Assembly: GCF_963664555.1 (NCBI RefSeq)
Contig: NZ_OY761461.1
Span: 1,240,001-1,304,000, forward strand
Length of the DNA stretch: 64,000 nt
Direction: 5' to 3'
DNA from: Labilibaculum sp.
GTDB lineage: Bacteria > Bacteroidota > Bacteroidia > Bacteroidales > Marinifilaceae
Under the pieces are notes generated by a model. That model was not told the origin of the DNA. It did no database searches and saw nothing but the letters and a program-made list of their open reading frames with translations. Numbering within the stretch: position 1 is the first letter of the stretch; every line of letters begins with the position of its first letter. Shown piece by piece: positions 34,186 to 42,772 of this stretch. A program made the position numbers and the translations under genes.

Positions 34186-34878
34186 ATGAAAAGACAGGAT
34201 ATTATTTTTGCCTTTGGCTTCATTCTTTTGTTTTTGCCGTTTTTTATTTTCCAAAGCGTTTTTGATTTCTATATCGACTTTAATAAGGCGCATGGAATGA
34301 TGACCAGTTTTGTGAAATTTGCAGTTTTGGCAACATTAGGTGAACTTATAGGACTTAGACTAAGAACAGGGAATTATTATCAAACCGGATTTGGAATATT
34401 ACCACGAGCAATAGTTTGGGGATTTTTAGGGTTGACCATTAAATTGGCTTTTGTAATTTTTGCAACAGGAACGCCAATTTTTTTATCCTATTTGGGTGTT
34501 CAAGGAGCTGTTGATGCAATGAAAGGCTATTTTTCTCTGGTAAAATTATTGGTGGCATTTGCAACTTCTGCTTGTCTTAATTTAATCTATGCACCGGTTA
34601 TGATGACACTTCATAAAATTACCGACACGCATATTCTTGATAATGGAGGAACATTATCAGGATTTATGAGACCAATTCAGATTTCCAGAATTTTCATCAA
34701 TCTTAATTGGGATGTTCAGTGGAATTTTGTCTTTAAAAAAACCATTCCTTTTTTTTGGATTCCTGCCCATACAATTACCTTTTTATTACCTCCTGATTTT
34801 CAGGTTTTGTTTGCGGCCTTATTGGGGATCGTTTTAGGGGTTTTACTTGCCATTGCAAGTTTGAAAAGTTCCAAATAA
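34186..34878 (+). CDS. Integral membrane protein, possibly Mpv17/PMP22-like
   Basis: This 230-residue protein has about five hydrophobic segments. The C-terminal half contains NWDVQWNFVFKKTIPFFWIP and HTITFLLPPDFQ, reminiscent of the W-x-x-x-x-F motif in the Mpv17/PMP22 family, whose function in bacteria is unknown. I am not sure of the family. It is preceded by the small membrane ORF and followed by flavodoxin, whose promoter overlaps its 3' end. Confidence 0.6.
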   Translation: MKRQDIIFAFGFILLFLPFFIFQSVFDFYIDFNKAHGMMTSFVKFAVLATLGELIGLRLRTGNYYQTGFGILPRAIVWGFLGLTIKLAFVIFATGTPIFLSYLGVQGAVDAMKGYFSLVKLLVAFATSACLNLIYAPVMMTLHKITDTHILDNGGTLSGFMRPIQISRIFINLNWDVQWNFVFKKTIPFFWIPAHTITFLLPPDFQVLFAALLGIVLGVLLAIASLKSSK

Positions 34879-34889
34879 TTTTAACTTTG
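34860..34889 (+). promoter_or_regulatory. Flavodoxin promoter (Bacteroidota -33/-7 type)
   Basis: TTTG (34860-34863), 18 bp, then TAACTTTG (34882-34889): a complete match to the expected consensus. It overlaps the end of the preceding gene and leaves a leader of about 45 nt. Confidence 0.75.
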
Positions 34890-34940
34890 TAAGAACGTTA
34901 AACACACAAACAAAATTGATATCACTAAACACTGTATCCT

Positions 34941-35462
34941 ATGAGTAAAATTGGATTGTTTTATGGCCCGGAAGGTGGAAATGTAGAAAGAGTAGCTAAA
35001 CTGCTTGCTGAAAAAATAGGTTCTGATAGAATTGTTGTTCATAAGGTTAAGGATTGTGAGGCTAAAGATGTAGCTCAGTATTCCAATATTATTATGGGGA
35101 TTTCGACTCTTGGTAAACACAATTGGTCTTCGGATAATTCAGGAAACGATTGGGATATTTTCTTTCCTAAATTGAATGGATTAGATTTAAAGGGGAAAAA
35201 AGTGGCTCTTTTTGGTTTGGGTGATCATATTGCTTATGCAGATTTTTTCGTTGATTCAATGGGCGATTTGGCTGACAGTATCATATTAACCGGAGCCGAA
35301 ATTGTAGGACAGGTAAGCGATGAAGGATATGAATTTGGTGATTCTAGAGCTTTTAGAGAGGACAAATTTGTTGGTTTACCTTTGGATGAAGATTTTGAAG
35401 ATGATTTAACCGAAGAAAGAGTAGAGAATTGGGTGAAATTAATTCTTCCTGAATTTAAATAA
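34941..35462 (+). CDS. fldA: Flavodoxin, long-chain type
   Basis: The 173-residue protein starts with the FMN phosphate-binding loop GLFYGPEGGNVERVA (a variant of the usual T/S-x-T-G-x-T). It has the isoalloxazine loop STLGKHNWSS and the later GDHIAYADFFVDSMG segment with the long-chain insertion. It carries electrons between low-potential partners in the cytoplasm, for example the 2-oxoacid:ferredoxin oxidoreductase downstream or the hydrogenase. Having its own promoter and terminator, it is monocistronic, as expected of an iron-sparing ferredoxin substitute. Confidence 0.92.
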   Translation: MSKIGLFYGPEGGNVERVAKLLAEKIGSDRIVVHKVKDCEAKDVAQYSNIIMGISTLGKHNWSSDNSGNDWDIFFPKLNGLDLKGKKVALFGLGDHIAYADFFVDSMGDLADSIILTGAEIVGQVSDEGYEFGDSRAFREDKFVGLPLDEDFEDDLTEERVENWVKLILPEFK

Positions 35463-35483
35463 TTAAATGGATATAGATATTTG

Positions 35484-35515
35484 GGCTGACGGTTTACCGA
35501 TCAGCCTTTTTTTTT
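35484..35515 (+). terminator. Flavodoxin terminator
   Basis: GGCTGA (35484-35489) and TCAGCC (35501-35506) form a stem followed by nine T. Confidence 0.85.
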
Positions 35516-35665
35516 GTTGGTTGTGACGATTCAGCATTTCGACAACGATTACTTTGTGTGAATTGTAATTATAACATTGTTATTAGTTTTAAATTGTAAT
35601 GAATTTTCGTAAAATTGCAATGGTCAAAAATTACACTAATTTTTAATAAAATACTTAAACCAAAA

Positions 35666-36985
35666 ATGATGAAAACCCCAATAAACTCTCAAATTGTTGA
35701 TCAAAAACTTGCTTTGTGTGAGATTCATAAAATGGAGGATGCCACAATTCGTGATGTGGTTCGTGTTGTTAATATGATTGAAGAAGAAAGTGGCGAGAAG
35801 TTCATACGTATGGAGATGGGGGTTCCGGGGCTAAAACCGGCAAAAGTTGGAATCGAAGCAGAGAAACAAGCTTTGGAAGATGGCGTTGCTTCTGCTTACC
35901 CTATGTTGGAAGGAGTAAGAGCTTTAAAAGAGGAAGCATCAAAATTTGTGAAGAATTTCATGAATGTTGATATTGCACCTGAAGGTATTGTTCCGACAGT
36001 AGGTTCAATGCAAGGTGGTTATGCTGCATTTATGACCATAGGTAATTGTGATGCTAAAAAAGACACCATATTATTTATTGATCCAGGATTTCCGGTTCAA
36101 AAAACTCAGTTAGAGGTAATGAATCAGAAATATGAATCTTTCGATGTATTCAATTATCGGGGAGATAAGTTGAAAGCAAAACTGGAAGAGTTTTTGGTAA
36201 AAGGAAATATCGCGGGTATTATCTATTCGAACCCAAACAATCCGGCATGGATTTGTTTTAATGAGGATGAGTTGCAAATAATAGGAGAGTTGGCGAACAA
36301 GTATGACACAATTGTTATGGAAGATTTGGCCTACTTTGCTATGGATTTCCGAACCGACCTTAGTCAGCCCGGCGTTGCTCCTTATCAGCCAAGTGTTGCT
36401 AATTATACCGACAATTATGTGTTGATGATTTCCAGTTCAAAAGCATTTAGTTATGCCGGTCAGCGTATTGGATTGCTGTGCATTTCAAATAAATTATTTC
36501 ACACGCGTTTCGAAAATTTAAAACCACGCTTTGGGGCTGATGAATTTGGTTATACTCTTATTTATAGAATTATCTATACTTTATCATCAGGAACTTCTCA
36601 TTCTGCACAATATGCTTTACGAGCAATGTTAAAAGCAGCTAACGAAGGCAAATTCAATTTTATTGAAGAGGTTAAGGAGTATGGAGAGAGAGCCAAAATC
36701 ATGAAAAAGTTATTTTTAGAAAATGGCTTTGAGTTGGTGTATGAGGGGGATATTGATTTGCCTTTGGCTGATGGATTTTATTTTACCGTTACTTACCCGG
36801 GTTTATCCGGGCCTGATTTAAATAAAAAACTATTGTATTATGGTATTTCAGCAATTTGTTTGAATGAAACAGGTAGTTTAAAAGAAGGACTTAGGGCTTG
36901 TGTTTCGCAAGTTTCCCGAAAACAGTTTAAGGTATTGGAGTCTCGGTTAAAAGAGTTTCATAAACACCATCAGATATTGGCTTAA
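35666..36985 (+). CDS. PLP-dependent aminotransferase, class I/II
   Basis: This is a 439-residue fold-type I aminotransferase. The N-terminal part contains RMEMGVPGLKPAKVG, the substrate-side NPNNPAW is near the middle, and the PLP lysine is in SSSKAFSYAGQRIG. The start at 35666 (or 35669) fits homologues beginning MKTPINSQ; the frame is open further upstream. It removes amino groups from amino acids to make 2-oxoacids. The following ferredoxin oxidoreductase genes, 378 bp later on the same strand, would oxidise those acids, so branched-chain or aromatic substrates are likely; this is inference. Confidence 0.88.
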   Translation: MMKTPINSQIVDQKLALCEIHKMEDATIRDVVRVVNMIEEESGEKFIRMEMGVPGLKPAKVGIEAEKQALEDGVASAYPMLEGVRALKEEASKFVKNFMNVDIAPEGIVPTVGSMQGGYAAFMTIGNCDAKKDTILFIDPGFPVQKTQLEVMNQKYESFDVFNYRGDKLKAKLEEFLVKGNIAGIIYSNPNNPAWICFNEDELQIIGELANKYDTIVMEDLAYFAMDFRTDLSQPGVAPYQPSVANYTDNYVLMISSSKAFSYAGQRIGLLCISNKLFHTRFENLKPRFGADEFGYTLIYRIIYTLSSGTSHSAQYALRAMLKAANEGKFNFIEEVKEYGERAKIMKKLFLENGFELVYEGDIDLPLADGFYFTVTYPGLSGPDLNKKLLYYGISAICLNETGSLKEGLRACVSQVSRKQFKVLESRLKEFHKHHQILA

Positions 36986-37363
36986 CAAATTGGTGCTAAT
37001 GATGATAATAAGGAGAATATATTTGTTTGATAGATAGTAATTTGTGCGAAGTACAGATTAAAACTTCAAAATAACAGCACTTAAAGTTTTATGGATTTGT
37101 ATTCATGAAACTTTTTTTTTGATGTATATTTAAATGTTAGAGAATTGATTCTTGTAACAATAACGTTGCTTATGTCAGGTTTCAATTTGTAAGCTGCGAG
37201 TGGCGAAAACATATAAATTGTTACTTCAAATTGCGATATTTATTTAGACTGATTGTAAATTTCGCAAAATCCTAATGAATCGAAAGCAAAACAATGAAAA
37301 GTACTTTTGATTTGTTACCTTTATCAAGTAAAATAAAATGTAATTCTTAATTCTAAATACGCT
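36986..37363. other. Gene-free gap before the 2-oxoacid oxidoreductase operon
   Basis: This 378-bp AT-rich stretch must hold the operon promoter. A TTG (37231) and TAAATTTC (37256-37263) with 22 bp between, and TACCTTTA (37316-37323), are imperfect candidates. No hairpin or gene seen. Confidence 0.4.
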
Positions 37364-37591
37364 ATGGCAAAATTCAAAGGCGCTATTGTTGTTGATACCG
37401 AAAAATGTAAAGGTTGTGGCTTATGTGTTGTAGCCTGCCCTACAAAGGTTATTGAACTTGCGCGCGACGTGAATGGCAAAGGTTATCATTATGCACATAT
37501 GGCCAATGCTGATGCATGTATTGGTTGTTCAAGTTGTGGTTTGGTTTGTCCGGACACTGTAATTACTGTTTACAGAGTAAAAGCAAGCTAG
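37364..37591 (+). CDS. 2-oxoacid:ferredoxin oxidoreductase delta subunit (2[4Fe-4S] ferredoxin)
   Basis: This 75-residue ferredoxin-like subunit has two clusters: CKGCGLCVVACP and CIGCSSCGLVCP. In 2-oxoacid:ferredoxin oxidoreductases this delta subunit passes electrons from the TPP site to external ferredoxin. It is the first gene of a four-gene operon (delta, alpha, beta, gamma). It is 48 bp before the alpha subunit. Confidence 0.9.
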   Translation: MAKFKGAIVVDTEKCKGCGLCVVACPTKVIELARDVNGKGYHYAHMANADACIGCSSCGLVCPDTVITVYRVKAS

Positions 37592-37639
37592 ACTAAGCTA
37601 ACTTATTCTAAATCTGAAAAATTTATAAAAATATTTGTA

Positions 37640-38725
37640 ATGGGAGACGTTCGTTTAATGAAAGGAAATGAGGTTATTGCTGAAGCCGCGATTCGCTGTG
37701 GATGTGATGGGTATTTTGGTTACCCGATTACTCCTCAATCCGAAATAATGGAAACCCTAATGATCCGCAGACCCCTGGAGGAAACAGGGATGGTGGTTCT
37801 ACAAGCCGAAAGTGAAGTTGCAGCCATCAATATGGTTTATGGTGGAGCTTCATGCGGAAAAAAAGTAATGACTTCTTCATCAAGTCCGGGTATTAGTTTA
37901 AAAGCAGAAGGAATTACCTATTTGGCAGGTGCCGAATTGCCTGCTTTGATTGTTAATATCGTTCGGGGCGGACCAGGTTTAGGTACTATTCAGCCGGCTC
38001 AGTCAGATTATTTTCAGGCCGTAAAAGGTGGAGGTCATGGTGATTATAAATTAATTGTATTGGCTCCCGCATCTGTGCAGGAAATGAACGATTTTGTAGA
38101 TCTTTCGTTTAAATTGGCCTTTAAATATTTAAATCCGGCAATGATTTTATCTGATGGTGTTATTGGTCAGATGATGGAAAAAGTTGAATTGTCAGATTTC
38201 AAACCACGATGGACTGCTGAGGAAATAAAAGAAATTTCAGGATCATGGGCTACTGTTGGTAAACCTGCCGATCGCGAACGTAATATCTCTACTTCTCTTG
38301 ACTTGGATTCTGCTAAACAGGAAATATTCAATCATAAATTGCAGGCGAAATATCGCGCAATGGAAGAAAATGAAGTGAGATTCGAAAAGATTGCATGTGA
38401 TGATGCAGAATATCTTTTTGTTGCTTATGGATCTAGTGCCCGTATCTGCCAAAAAGCAGTAGAGCAAGCTCGTGAAAAAGGAATTAAGGTTGGATTGTTA
38501 CGTCCGATTACCCTCTTCCCGTATCCTACCAAAGCGATTCAGGAAATGTTGAAGGATGTGAAAGGAATTTTATCCGTTGAGATGAGCGCAGGCCAAATGG
38601 TTGAGGATGTTCGTCTTGCCGTTAATGGTAAAGTGCCTGTTGAGCATTTTGGACGTTATGGTGGAATCATTCCTACACCAGAGGAAGTAGTTGAAGCATT
38701 GGAACAAAAAATTTTAGGAAAATAA
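37640..38725 (+). CDS. 2-oxoacid:ferredoxin oxidoreductase alpha subunit (VorB/KorA-like)
   Basis: The 361-residue protein begins MGDVRLMKGNEVIAEAAIRC and has the pyrimidine-binding domain of the TPP enzyme, with GYPITPQSEIME and later LLRPITLFPYP near the domain II start. It is the alpha chain of a ferredoxin oxidoreductase acting on 2-oxoacids. The VorB-like layout with a separate small ferredoxin subunit suggests branched-chain 2-oxoacids (from Val, Leu, Ile), but 2-oxoglutarate is possible. It is 3 bp from the beta gene. Confidence 0.9.
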   Translation: MGDVRLMKGNEVIAEAAIRCGCDGYFGYPITPQSEIMETLMIRRPLEETGMVVLQAESEVAAINMVYGGASCGKKVMTSSSSPGISLKAEGITYLAGAELPALIVNIVRGGPGLGTIQPAQSDYFQAVKGGGHGDYKLIVLAPASVQEMNDFVDLSFKLAFKYLNPAMILSDGVIGQMMEKVELSDFKPRWTAEEIKEISGSWATVGKPADRERNISTSLDLDSAKQEIFNHKLQAKYRAMEENEVRFEKIACDDAEYLFVAYGSSARICQKAVEQAREKGIKVGLLRPITLFPYPTKAIQEMLKDVKGILSVEMSAGQMVEDVRLAVNGKVPVEHFGRYGGIIPTPEEVVEALEQKILGK

Positions 38726-38728
38726 GTT

Positions 38729-39502
38729 ATGACAGCAACGACTGAAATCAACAAAATAATTAGCAAAGAGAATCTGGTTTATGGTAAAACCAGTGTTCTT
38801 TTGGATAATGAAATGCACTACTGTCCTGGATGTACTCACGGAGTAATTCATAAAGTAATTGCAGAGGTTATTGACGAGATGGGGATTCAGGATAAAACAA
38901 TTGGTGTTTCGCCTGTTGGATGTTCTGTTTTAGCCTACAACTATATTGATATCGATTGGCAGCAAGCCGCTCATGGCCGTGCTCCTGCATTGGCAACAGC
39001 AACTTCCCGTTTGATGCCGGAGAAATATGTTTTCACTTATCAGGGTGACGGTGATCTAGCTTCCATTGGTTGTGCTGAGATTATTCACGCGTGTAACAGA
39101 GGTGAAAATATCGTGGTGTTTTTCGTAAATAATGCGATTTATGGTATGACTGGTGGTCAAATGGCTCCAACTACATTGGAAGGTCAGGTTACTGCAACGA
39201 CTCCTTACGGACGTGATTGTAAGGTAACAGGATTTCCAATGAAAATTACTGAAATGATTGCCATGTTACCAGGTACACGCTTTGTAACCCGTCAATCAGC
39301 AGAAACTCCTGGAGCGGTAAGAAAGTTGAAGAAAGCTGCTATGAAGGCTTTTGAAAATACAAGAGAAAATAAAGGATTATCTTTCATCGAGATTGTAGGT
39401 ACTTGTAGTTCCGGATGGAAACTTTCTCCTGCTAAATCTAACGAGTGGATGAAAGAAAACATGTTTCCTTACTATCCATTGGGTACATTAAAGGATGAGT
39501 AA
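38729..39502 (+). CDS. 2-oxoacid:ferredoxin oxidoreductase beta subunit (TPP-binding)
   Basis: The 257-residue beta subunit carries the thiamine diphosphate motif: GDGDLASIGCAEIIHA with NNAIYGMTGGQ about 30 residues later. It has CPGCTHG near residue 34, whose cysteines help bind a 4Fe-4S cluster. It holds the active-site cofactor that decarboxylates 2-oxoacids to acyl-CoA, reducing ferredoxin. It is coupled tightly to the alpha gene. Confidence 0.92.
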   Translation: MTATTEINKIISKENLVYGKTSVLLDNEMHYCPGCTHGVIHKVIAEVIDEMGIQDKTIGVSPVGCSVLAYNYIDIDWQQAAHGRAPALATATSRLMPEKYVFTYQGDGDLASIGCAEIIHACNRGENIVVFFVNNAIYGMTGGQMAPTTLEGQVTATTPYGRDCKVTGFPMKITEMIAMLPGTRFVTRQSAETPGAVRKLKKAAMKAFENTRENKGLSFIEIVGTCSSGWKLSPAKSNEWMKENMFPYYPLGTLKDE

Positions 39503-39534
39503 AAATCCATTTTAATCAATTAAACTGTAAAAAA

Positions 39535-40086
39535 ATGACAGAAGAAATAATAATTGCAGGATTTGGTGGTCAAGGTGTACTTTCAATGGGTAAAATTCTC
39601 GCTTATTCAGGAATCATGCAAAATCAGGAGGTGTCTTGGATGCCTTCTTACGGACCGGAAATGCGTGGCGGAACTGCTAATGTAACTGTAATCTTAAGCG
39701 ACGATAGAATTAGTTCACCTGTTTTGAAAAAGTTTGATACCGCAATCATTCTTAATCAGCAATCAATGGATAAGTTTGTGGATGAGGTTAAACCAGGAGG
39801 AACTTTATTATATGATCCAAATGGTATTACGCATCATCCGGAAAGAAAAGATATTAATATTTATAGAATTCCCGGAGCTGCTCTTGCTGCAGAAATGGGC
39901 AATCCTCAAACTTTTAACATGATTATTATGGGAGGCTTCCTAAAAGTAAAACCAATTGTATTATTGGAAAATGTTAAAAAAGGTTTGGAGAAGTCTTTGC
40001 CGGAGCGTCATCATAAATTAATACCTTTAAATATTGAAGCGATTCAAAAGGGTAGCGATTCTGTTGAGACAGTTCATACAATATAA
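39535..40086 (+). CDS. 2-oxoacid:ferredoxin oxidoreductase gamma subunit
   Basis: The 183-residue protein has the gamma-subunit signature GFGGQGVLSMGKIL (residues 9-22) and the segment SYGPEMRGGTAN. Family members complete the catalytic domain and bind CoA. It ends the operon 36 bp before a terminator. Confidence 0.92.
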   Translation: MTEEIIIAGFGGQGVLSMGKILAYSGIMQNQEVSWMPSYGPEMRGGTANVTVILSDDRISSPVLKKFDTAIILNQQSMDKFVDEVKPGGTLLYDPNGITHHPERKDINIYRIPGAALAAEMGNPQTFNMIIMGGFLKVKPIVLLENVKKGLEKSLPERHHKLIPLNIEAIQKGSDSVETVHTI

Positions 40087-40121
40087 AAGAAAATACAACA
40101 ATATTAACATCAGGTATAATC

Positions 40122-40156
40122 AAGGGAGAATTTCAAGCGGGATTCTCCTTTTTTAT
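40122..40156 (+). terminator. Terminator of the 2-oxoacid oxidoreductase operon
   Basis: GGAGAAT (40125-40131) and ATTCTCC (40142-40148) form a stem followed by TTTTTTATTTTT. Confidence 0.75.
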
Positions 40157-40349
40157 TTTTAAAACACTAAGTAGTAGGTTGTAATTAACTGGCATGCAAT
40201 TATTTATTCGTTGTGTTCTGATGATTTGCTTTCGAAATAAAAAAATCTTTGTTTTGGTTGAAATATTATTTGATAAAGGGGATGTATGGAAGTGTTATTT
40301 TCTTTTATAAAATGAGATAAAAATAACTGAAGTTTTAATTTAAAATCCC

Positions 40350-40379
40350 TTTGTAGTCTTAAATTAATATTTACCTTTG
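40350..40379 (+). promoter_or_regulatory. Promoter of a candidate small RNA
   Basis: TTTG (40350-40353), 18 bp, then TACCTTTG (40372-40379) is a perfect match to the Bacteroidota -33/-7 pattern and is not followed by a gene on the same strand. Confidence 0.75.
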
Positions 40380-40384
40380 CACTC

Positions 40385-40520
40385 CGATTCGGGAGTGTAG
40401 TGGTTAGGCATGATGATCGTATCGGAATTTCCTTATGAATAGTATATGGTTTTAGGGTTAAAACTTCGTATTGGAAATCATTTTGGGTTAGATAAAAGGC
40501 TGGTGGGGACCAGCCTTTTT
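40385..40520 (+). ncRNA. Candidate small RNA, about 135 nt
   Basis: A perfect promoter (40350-40379) and a strong terminator (40494-40521) frame about 135 bp in the gap between the convergent 2-oxoacid oxidoreductase and nadD genes. No plus-strand gene follows, so it is not a leader. CACTCC and GGAGTG make a hairpin at the expected 5' end. The only open frame is ten codons (ATG at 40410). It does not show the conserved cores of SRP RNA or tmRNA, and it does not fold as a tRNA although GGGAGTGTAGTGGTTAGG looks tRNA-like. The exact 5' end is estimated. Confidence 0.55.
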
Positions 40521-40521
40521 T
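40494..40521. terminator. Bidirectional terminator (small RNA and nadD)
   Basis: AAAGGCTGG and CCAGCCTTT enclose TGGGGA; T runs follow on the plus side and A runs precede, so it also suits the minus-strand nadD operon. Confidence 0.85.
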
Positions 40522-40525
40522 CATT

Positions 40526-41104
40526 TTATAGCTTTTCGTAAAAGTGCATCTCTTTCAGGTAATTGTAAGCCTTTTCGGGCATGAAATAAGGAATGTTTTT
40601 TTTCTCTTTTATAGCTTCACGGATAAAACTTGAAGAGATTTCTATTAAGGGAGCATTTACAGTGTGAATATTGCCGTTTAAGGTAATATCTTCACTATTG
40701 AAATTAGGACGAGGATAGATAAATATATCATGATTCTTTAGAATTAATTCATGATTCTTCCATTTTGGGAAGTTTTTTAAATTATCCGATCCGATAATCA
40801 GGCAAAATTGATGAGATGGATTCTTTTCTTGTAAATAGGTTAGAGTGTCGATGGTAAAAGAAGGCTGAGGCATTCCAAATTCAATATTTGAAGCCTTTAA
40901 ATTGGGATACCGTTCAATGGCTCTATTTACCAATTCAAGACGATGGTAGTCGGCTAAAAGACTGTTTTTACTCTTGAAAGGATTGTGAGGACTAACCACA
41001 AACCAAATTTGTTCCATATCGGTGTATTCTGCCATGTAGTTAGCAATAGCAAGATGTCCAATATGTATTGGATTAAATGATCCGAAAAACAATCCTATTT
41101 TCAT
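40526..41104 (-). CDS. nadD: Nicotinate-nucleotide adenylyltransferase
   Basis: This 192-residue protein has the nucleotidyltransferase signature GSFNPIHIGH (residues 8-17) and the C-terminal ISSSFIRE, a variant of ISSTxIR. It adenylates nicotinate mononucleotide in NAD synthesis. The start at 41104 is chosen because homologues begin MKIGLFFGSFNPIH; the frame extends upstream over gmk but that would be non-homologous. It is 19 bp after gmk and shares its transcript. Confidence 0.95.
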   Translation of the reverse strand: MKIGLFFGSFNPIHIGHLAIANYMAEYTDMEQIWFVVSPHNPFKSKNSLLADYHRLELVNRAIERYPNLKASNIEFGMPQPSFTIDTLTYLQEKNPSHQFCLIIGSDNLKNFPKWKNHELILKNHDIFIYPRPNFNSEDITLNGNIHTVNAPLIEISSSFIREAIKEKKNIPYFMPEKAYNYLKEMHFYEKL

Positions 41105-41123
41105 CCTCTCTGATGTAATATGC

Positions 41124-41690
41124 TTATTTACTAAGAAAATCGTGTATAGCAGCTTCAGCTTCAGCGAAAGCATCTTCCAGCTTATCGTTAACAATTACTT
41201 TATCAAATTGATCGGAGAAAGCTAATTCAAATTTAAACTTTTCAACTCGTTTGGCAATTACTTCATCCGAATCAGTATTTCTGTTACGCAATCTGTTCTC
41301 CAATTCAGTAATTGACGGAGGTTGAATAAAAATAGCTAATGCTTCATGTTTGTAAAATTTCTTGATATTTGTTCCACCCACAACATCAACATCAAATATT
41401 ACGTTTTTACCTTTTTTTCTAATCTTGTCAACCTCACTTTTAAGAGTTCCGTAAAAGCAACCTTCATAAACTTCTTCCCATTCAAGAAATTCATCATTTT
41501 CGATTCTTGTTTTGAATTCTTCAACAGATAAAAAGTGATAGTCTTTACCGTCTGTTTCATTGGCTCTTTTGGCTCTGCTGGTGGCCGATATTGAGAATTC
41601 TAATTTGAAATTCTGTTTTAACAGATGTTGAACTATTGTTGTTTTTCCAGATCCACTTGGAGCGGAAAATATGAATAATTTACCAGACAT
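41124..41690 (-). CDS. gmk: Guanylate kinase
   Basis: The 188-residue kinase has the P-loop SAPSGSGKTT (residues 8-17), the GMP-binding region SATSRAKRANETDGKDY and EWEEVYEGCFYGT. It phosphorylates GMP to GDP. Length is typical. It lies between yicC (upstream) and nadD. Confidence 0.96.
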   Translation of the reverse strand: MSGKLFIFSAPSGSGKTTIVQHLLKQNFKLEFSISATSRAKRANETDGKDYHFLSVEEFKTRIENDEFLEWEEVYEGCFYGTLKSEVDKIRKKGKNVIFDVDVVGGTNIKKFYKHEALAIFIQPPSITELENRLRNRNTDSDEVIAKRVEKFKFELAFSDQFDKVIVNDKLEDAFAEAEAAIHDFLSK

Positions 41691-41772
41691 TTGATATTGC
41701 GTTAGAGAGATTAGTATTATAAAAAAGCGCAGAGTGACTAACCCTACGCTAAAATATGATTTATTGTAATAA

Positions 41773-42651
41773 TTACAAGACGTTTAAAAGTTGTTCCTTT
41801 ATTTTTTCCAATTCATCTTTCATGTCAATTACAATTTTTTGGATGTTGGAATCATTGGCTTTTGAACCCAGTGTGTTGATCTCACGTCCAATTTCCTGAG
41901 CAATAAAACCTAGTTTTTTGCCCTCAGAGTTGCCTGCATTCGATGTTTCTATGAAATATTTGCAATGGTTAGCCAAACGAACTTTTTCTTCTGTAATATC
42001 TAATTTTTCAAGATAGTAAATGATTTCCTGTTCGAAACGGTTTTTATCTACATTTTGTTTTTCAACAAAATCTTTAAGATTATCATTAATTCGGGTACGA
42101 ACCGTTTCAATTCGGTCATTTTCATATTGAGGAACTTGAGTCAAAAGATTCTCGATATTTGCTATTCTGGCAAAAATATCTTCCTGAAGTGCATTCCCTT
42201 CTTGATTACGGAAATCCATAATTCCTGCAAGGGCAGTTTTAAATCCTTCAAAAATCAGGTTCCATTCTTCTTCGTCAAGCTCTTGATATTCTACTTTAAG
42301 AGCATCCGGCAACTTCACTATGGTTTGCAAAATAGGCTCTTTGTCTATTGCGATTCCAAGATCCTGAGCCAGCTCATTTAATTGCTTGTAGTACGCTTCA
42401 ACAATAGGTTTGTTGATTTTTGTTTCTTTGTCAGTACCAACACTTTCAATGAAAATGGAAAGTTCTACTTTTCCTCGTTCCAGCTTATTTTTAATCTCAT
42501 TCCTTATCACCAAATCCTTTTCTTTGTAAAGGTTTGGTATTCGGGTATTGATATCTAGTTGTTTACTGTTTAGGGATTTGATTTCGATTGAAACCTTTTT
42601 GTTTTCCAGTTCAAGAATGGCTTTACCAAAGCCTGTCATCGATATTAACAT
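41773..42651 (-). CDS. yicC: YicC-family endoribonuclease-like protein
   Basis: The 292-residue protein starts MLISMTGFGKA, the hallmark of YicC, and has the C-terminal DUF1732-type domain ending near KIVIDMKDELEKIKEQ. E. coli YicC is an endoribonuclease that affects small-RNA decay. The start at 42651 is supported by the promoter at 42672-42702, inside which the upstream in-frame start would lie. yicC-gmk-nadD form one operon. Confidence 0.92.
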   Translation of the reverse strand: MLISMTGFGKAILELENKKVSIEIKSLNSKQLDINTRIPNLYKEKDLVIRNEIKNKLERGKVELSIFIESVGTDKETKINKPIVEAYYKQLNELAQDLGIAIDKEPILQTIVKLPDALKVEYQELDEEEWNLIFEGFKTALAGIMDFRNQEGNALQEDIFARIANIENLLTQVPQYENDRIETVRTRINDNLKDFVEKQNVDKNRFEQEIIYYLEKLDITEEKVRLANHCKYFIETSNAGNSEGKKLGFIAQEIGREINTLGSKANDSNIQKIVIDMKDELEKIKEQLLNVL

Positions 42652-42671
42652 ATTTGGGCTATTTATTTCGG

Positions 42672-42702
42672 CAAAGGTAAGGGTTTGAAGTGGATTTACC
42701 AA
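42672..42702 (-). promoter_or_regulatory. Promoter of the yicC-gmk-nadD operon
   Basis: Read on the minus strand: TTG (42702-42700), 20 bp, then TACCTTTG (42679-42672), a full -33/-7 match about 20 bp before the yicC start. Confidence 0.65.
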
Positions 42703-42772
42703 TCAAATCCTTTAGAAGCTCGAAGTTGATTAATTATTAATTCTATTTAATTATTCGCAGATAAGATTCTGT

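Noticed and set aside
40391..40425. tRNA-like start GGGAGTGTAGTGGTTAGG
   Set aside because: No matching 3' acceptor strand or T-arm follows; the GGGAGTG pairs with the CACTCC before it, making a hairpin instead.
40204..40524. Minus-strand open frame of 106 codons
   Set aside because: It runs across the small-RNA promoter and terminator, has no homologue I know and no ribosome site.
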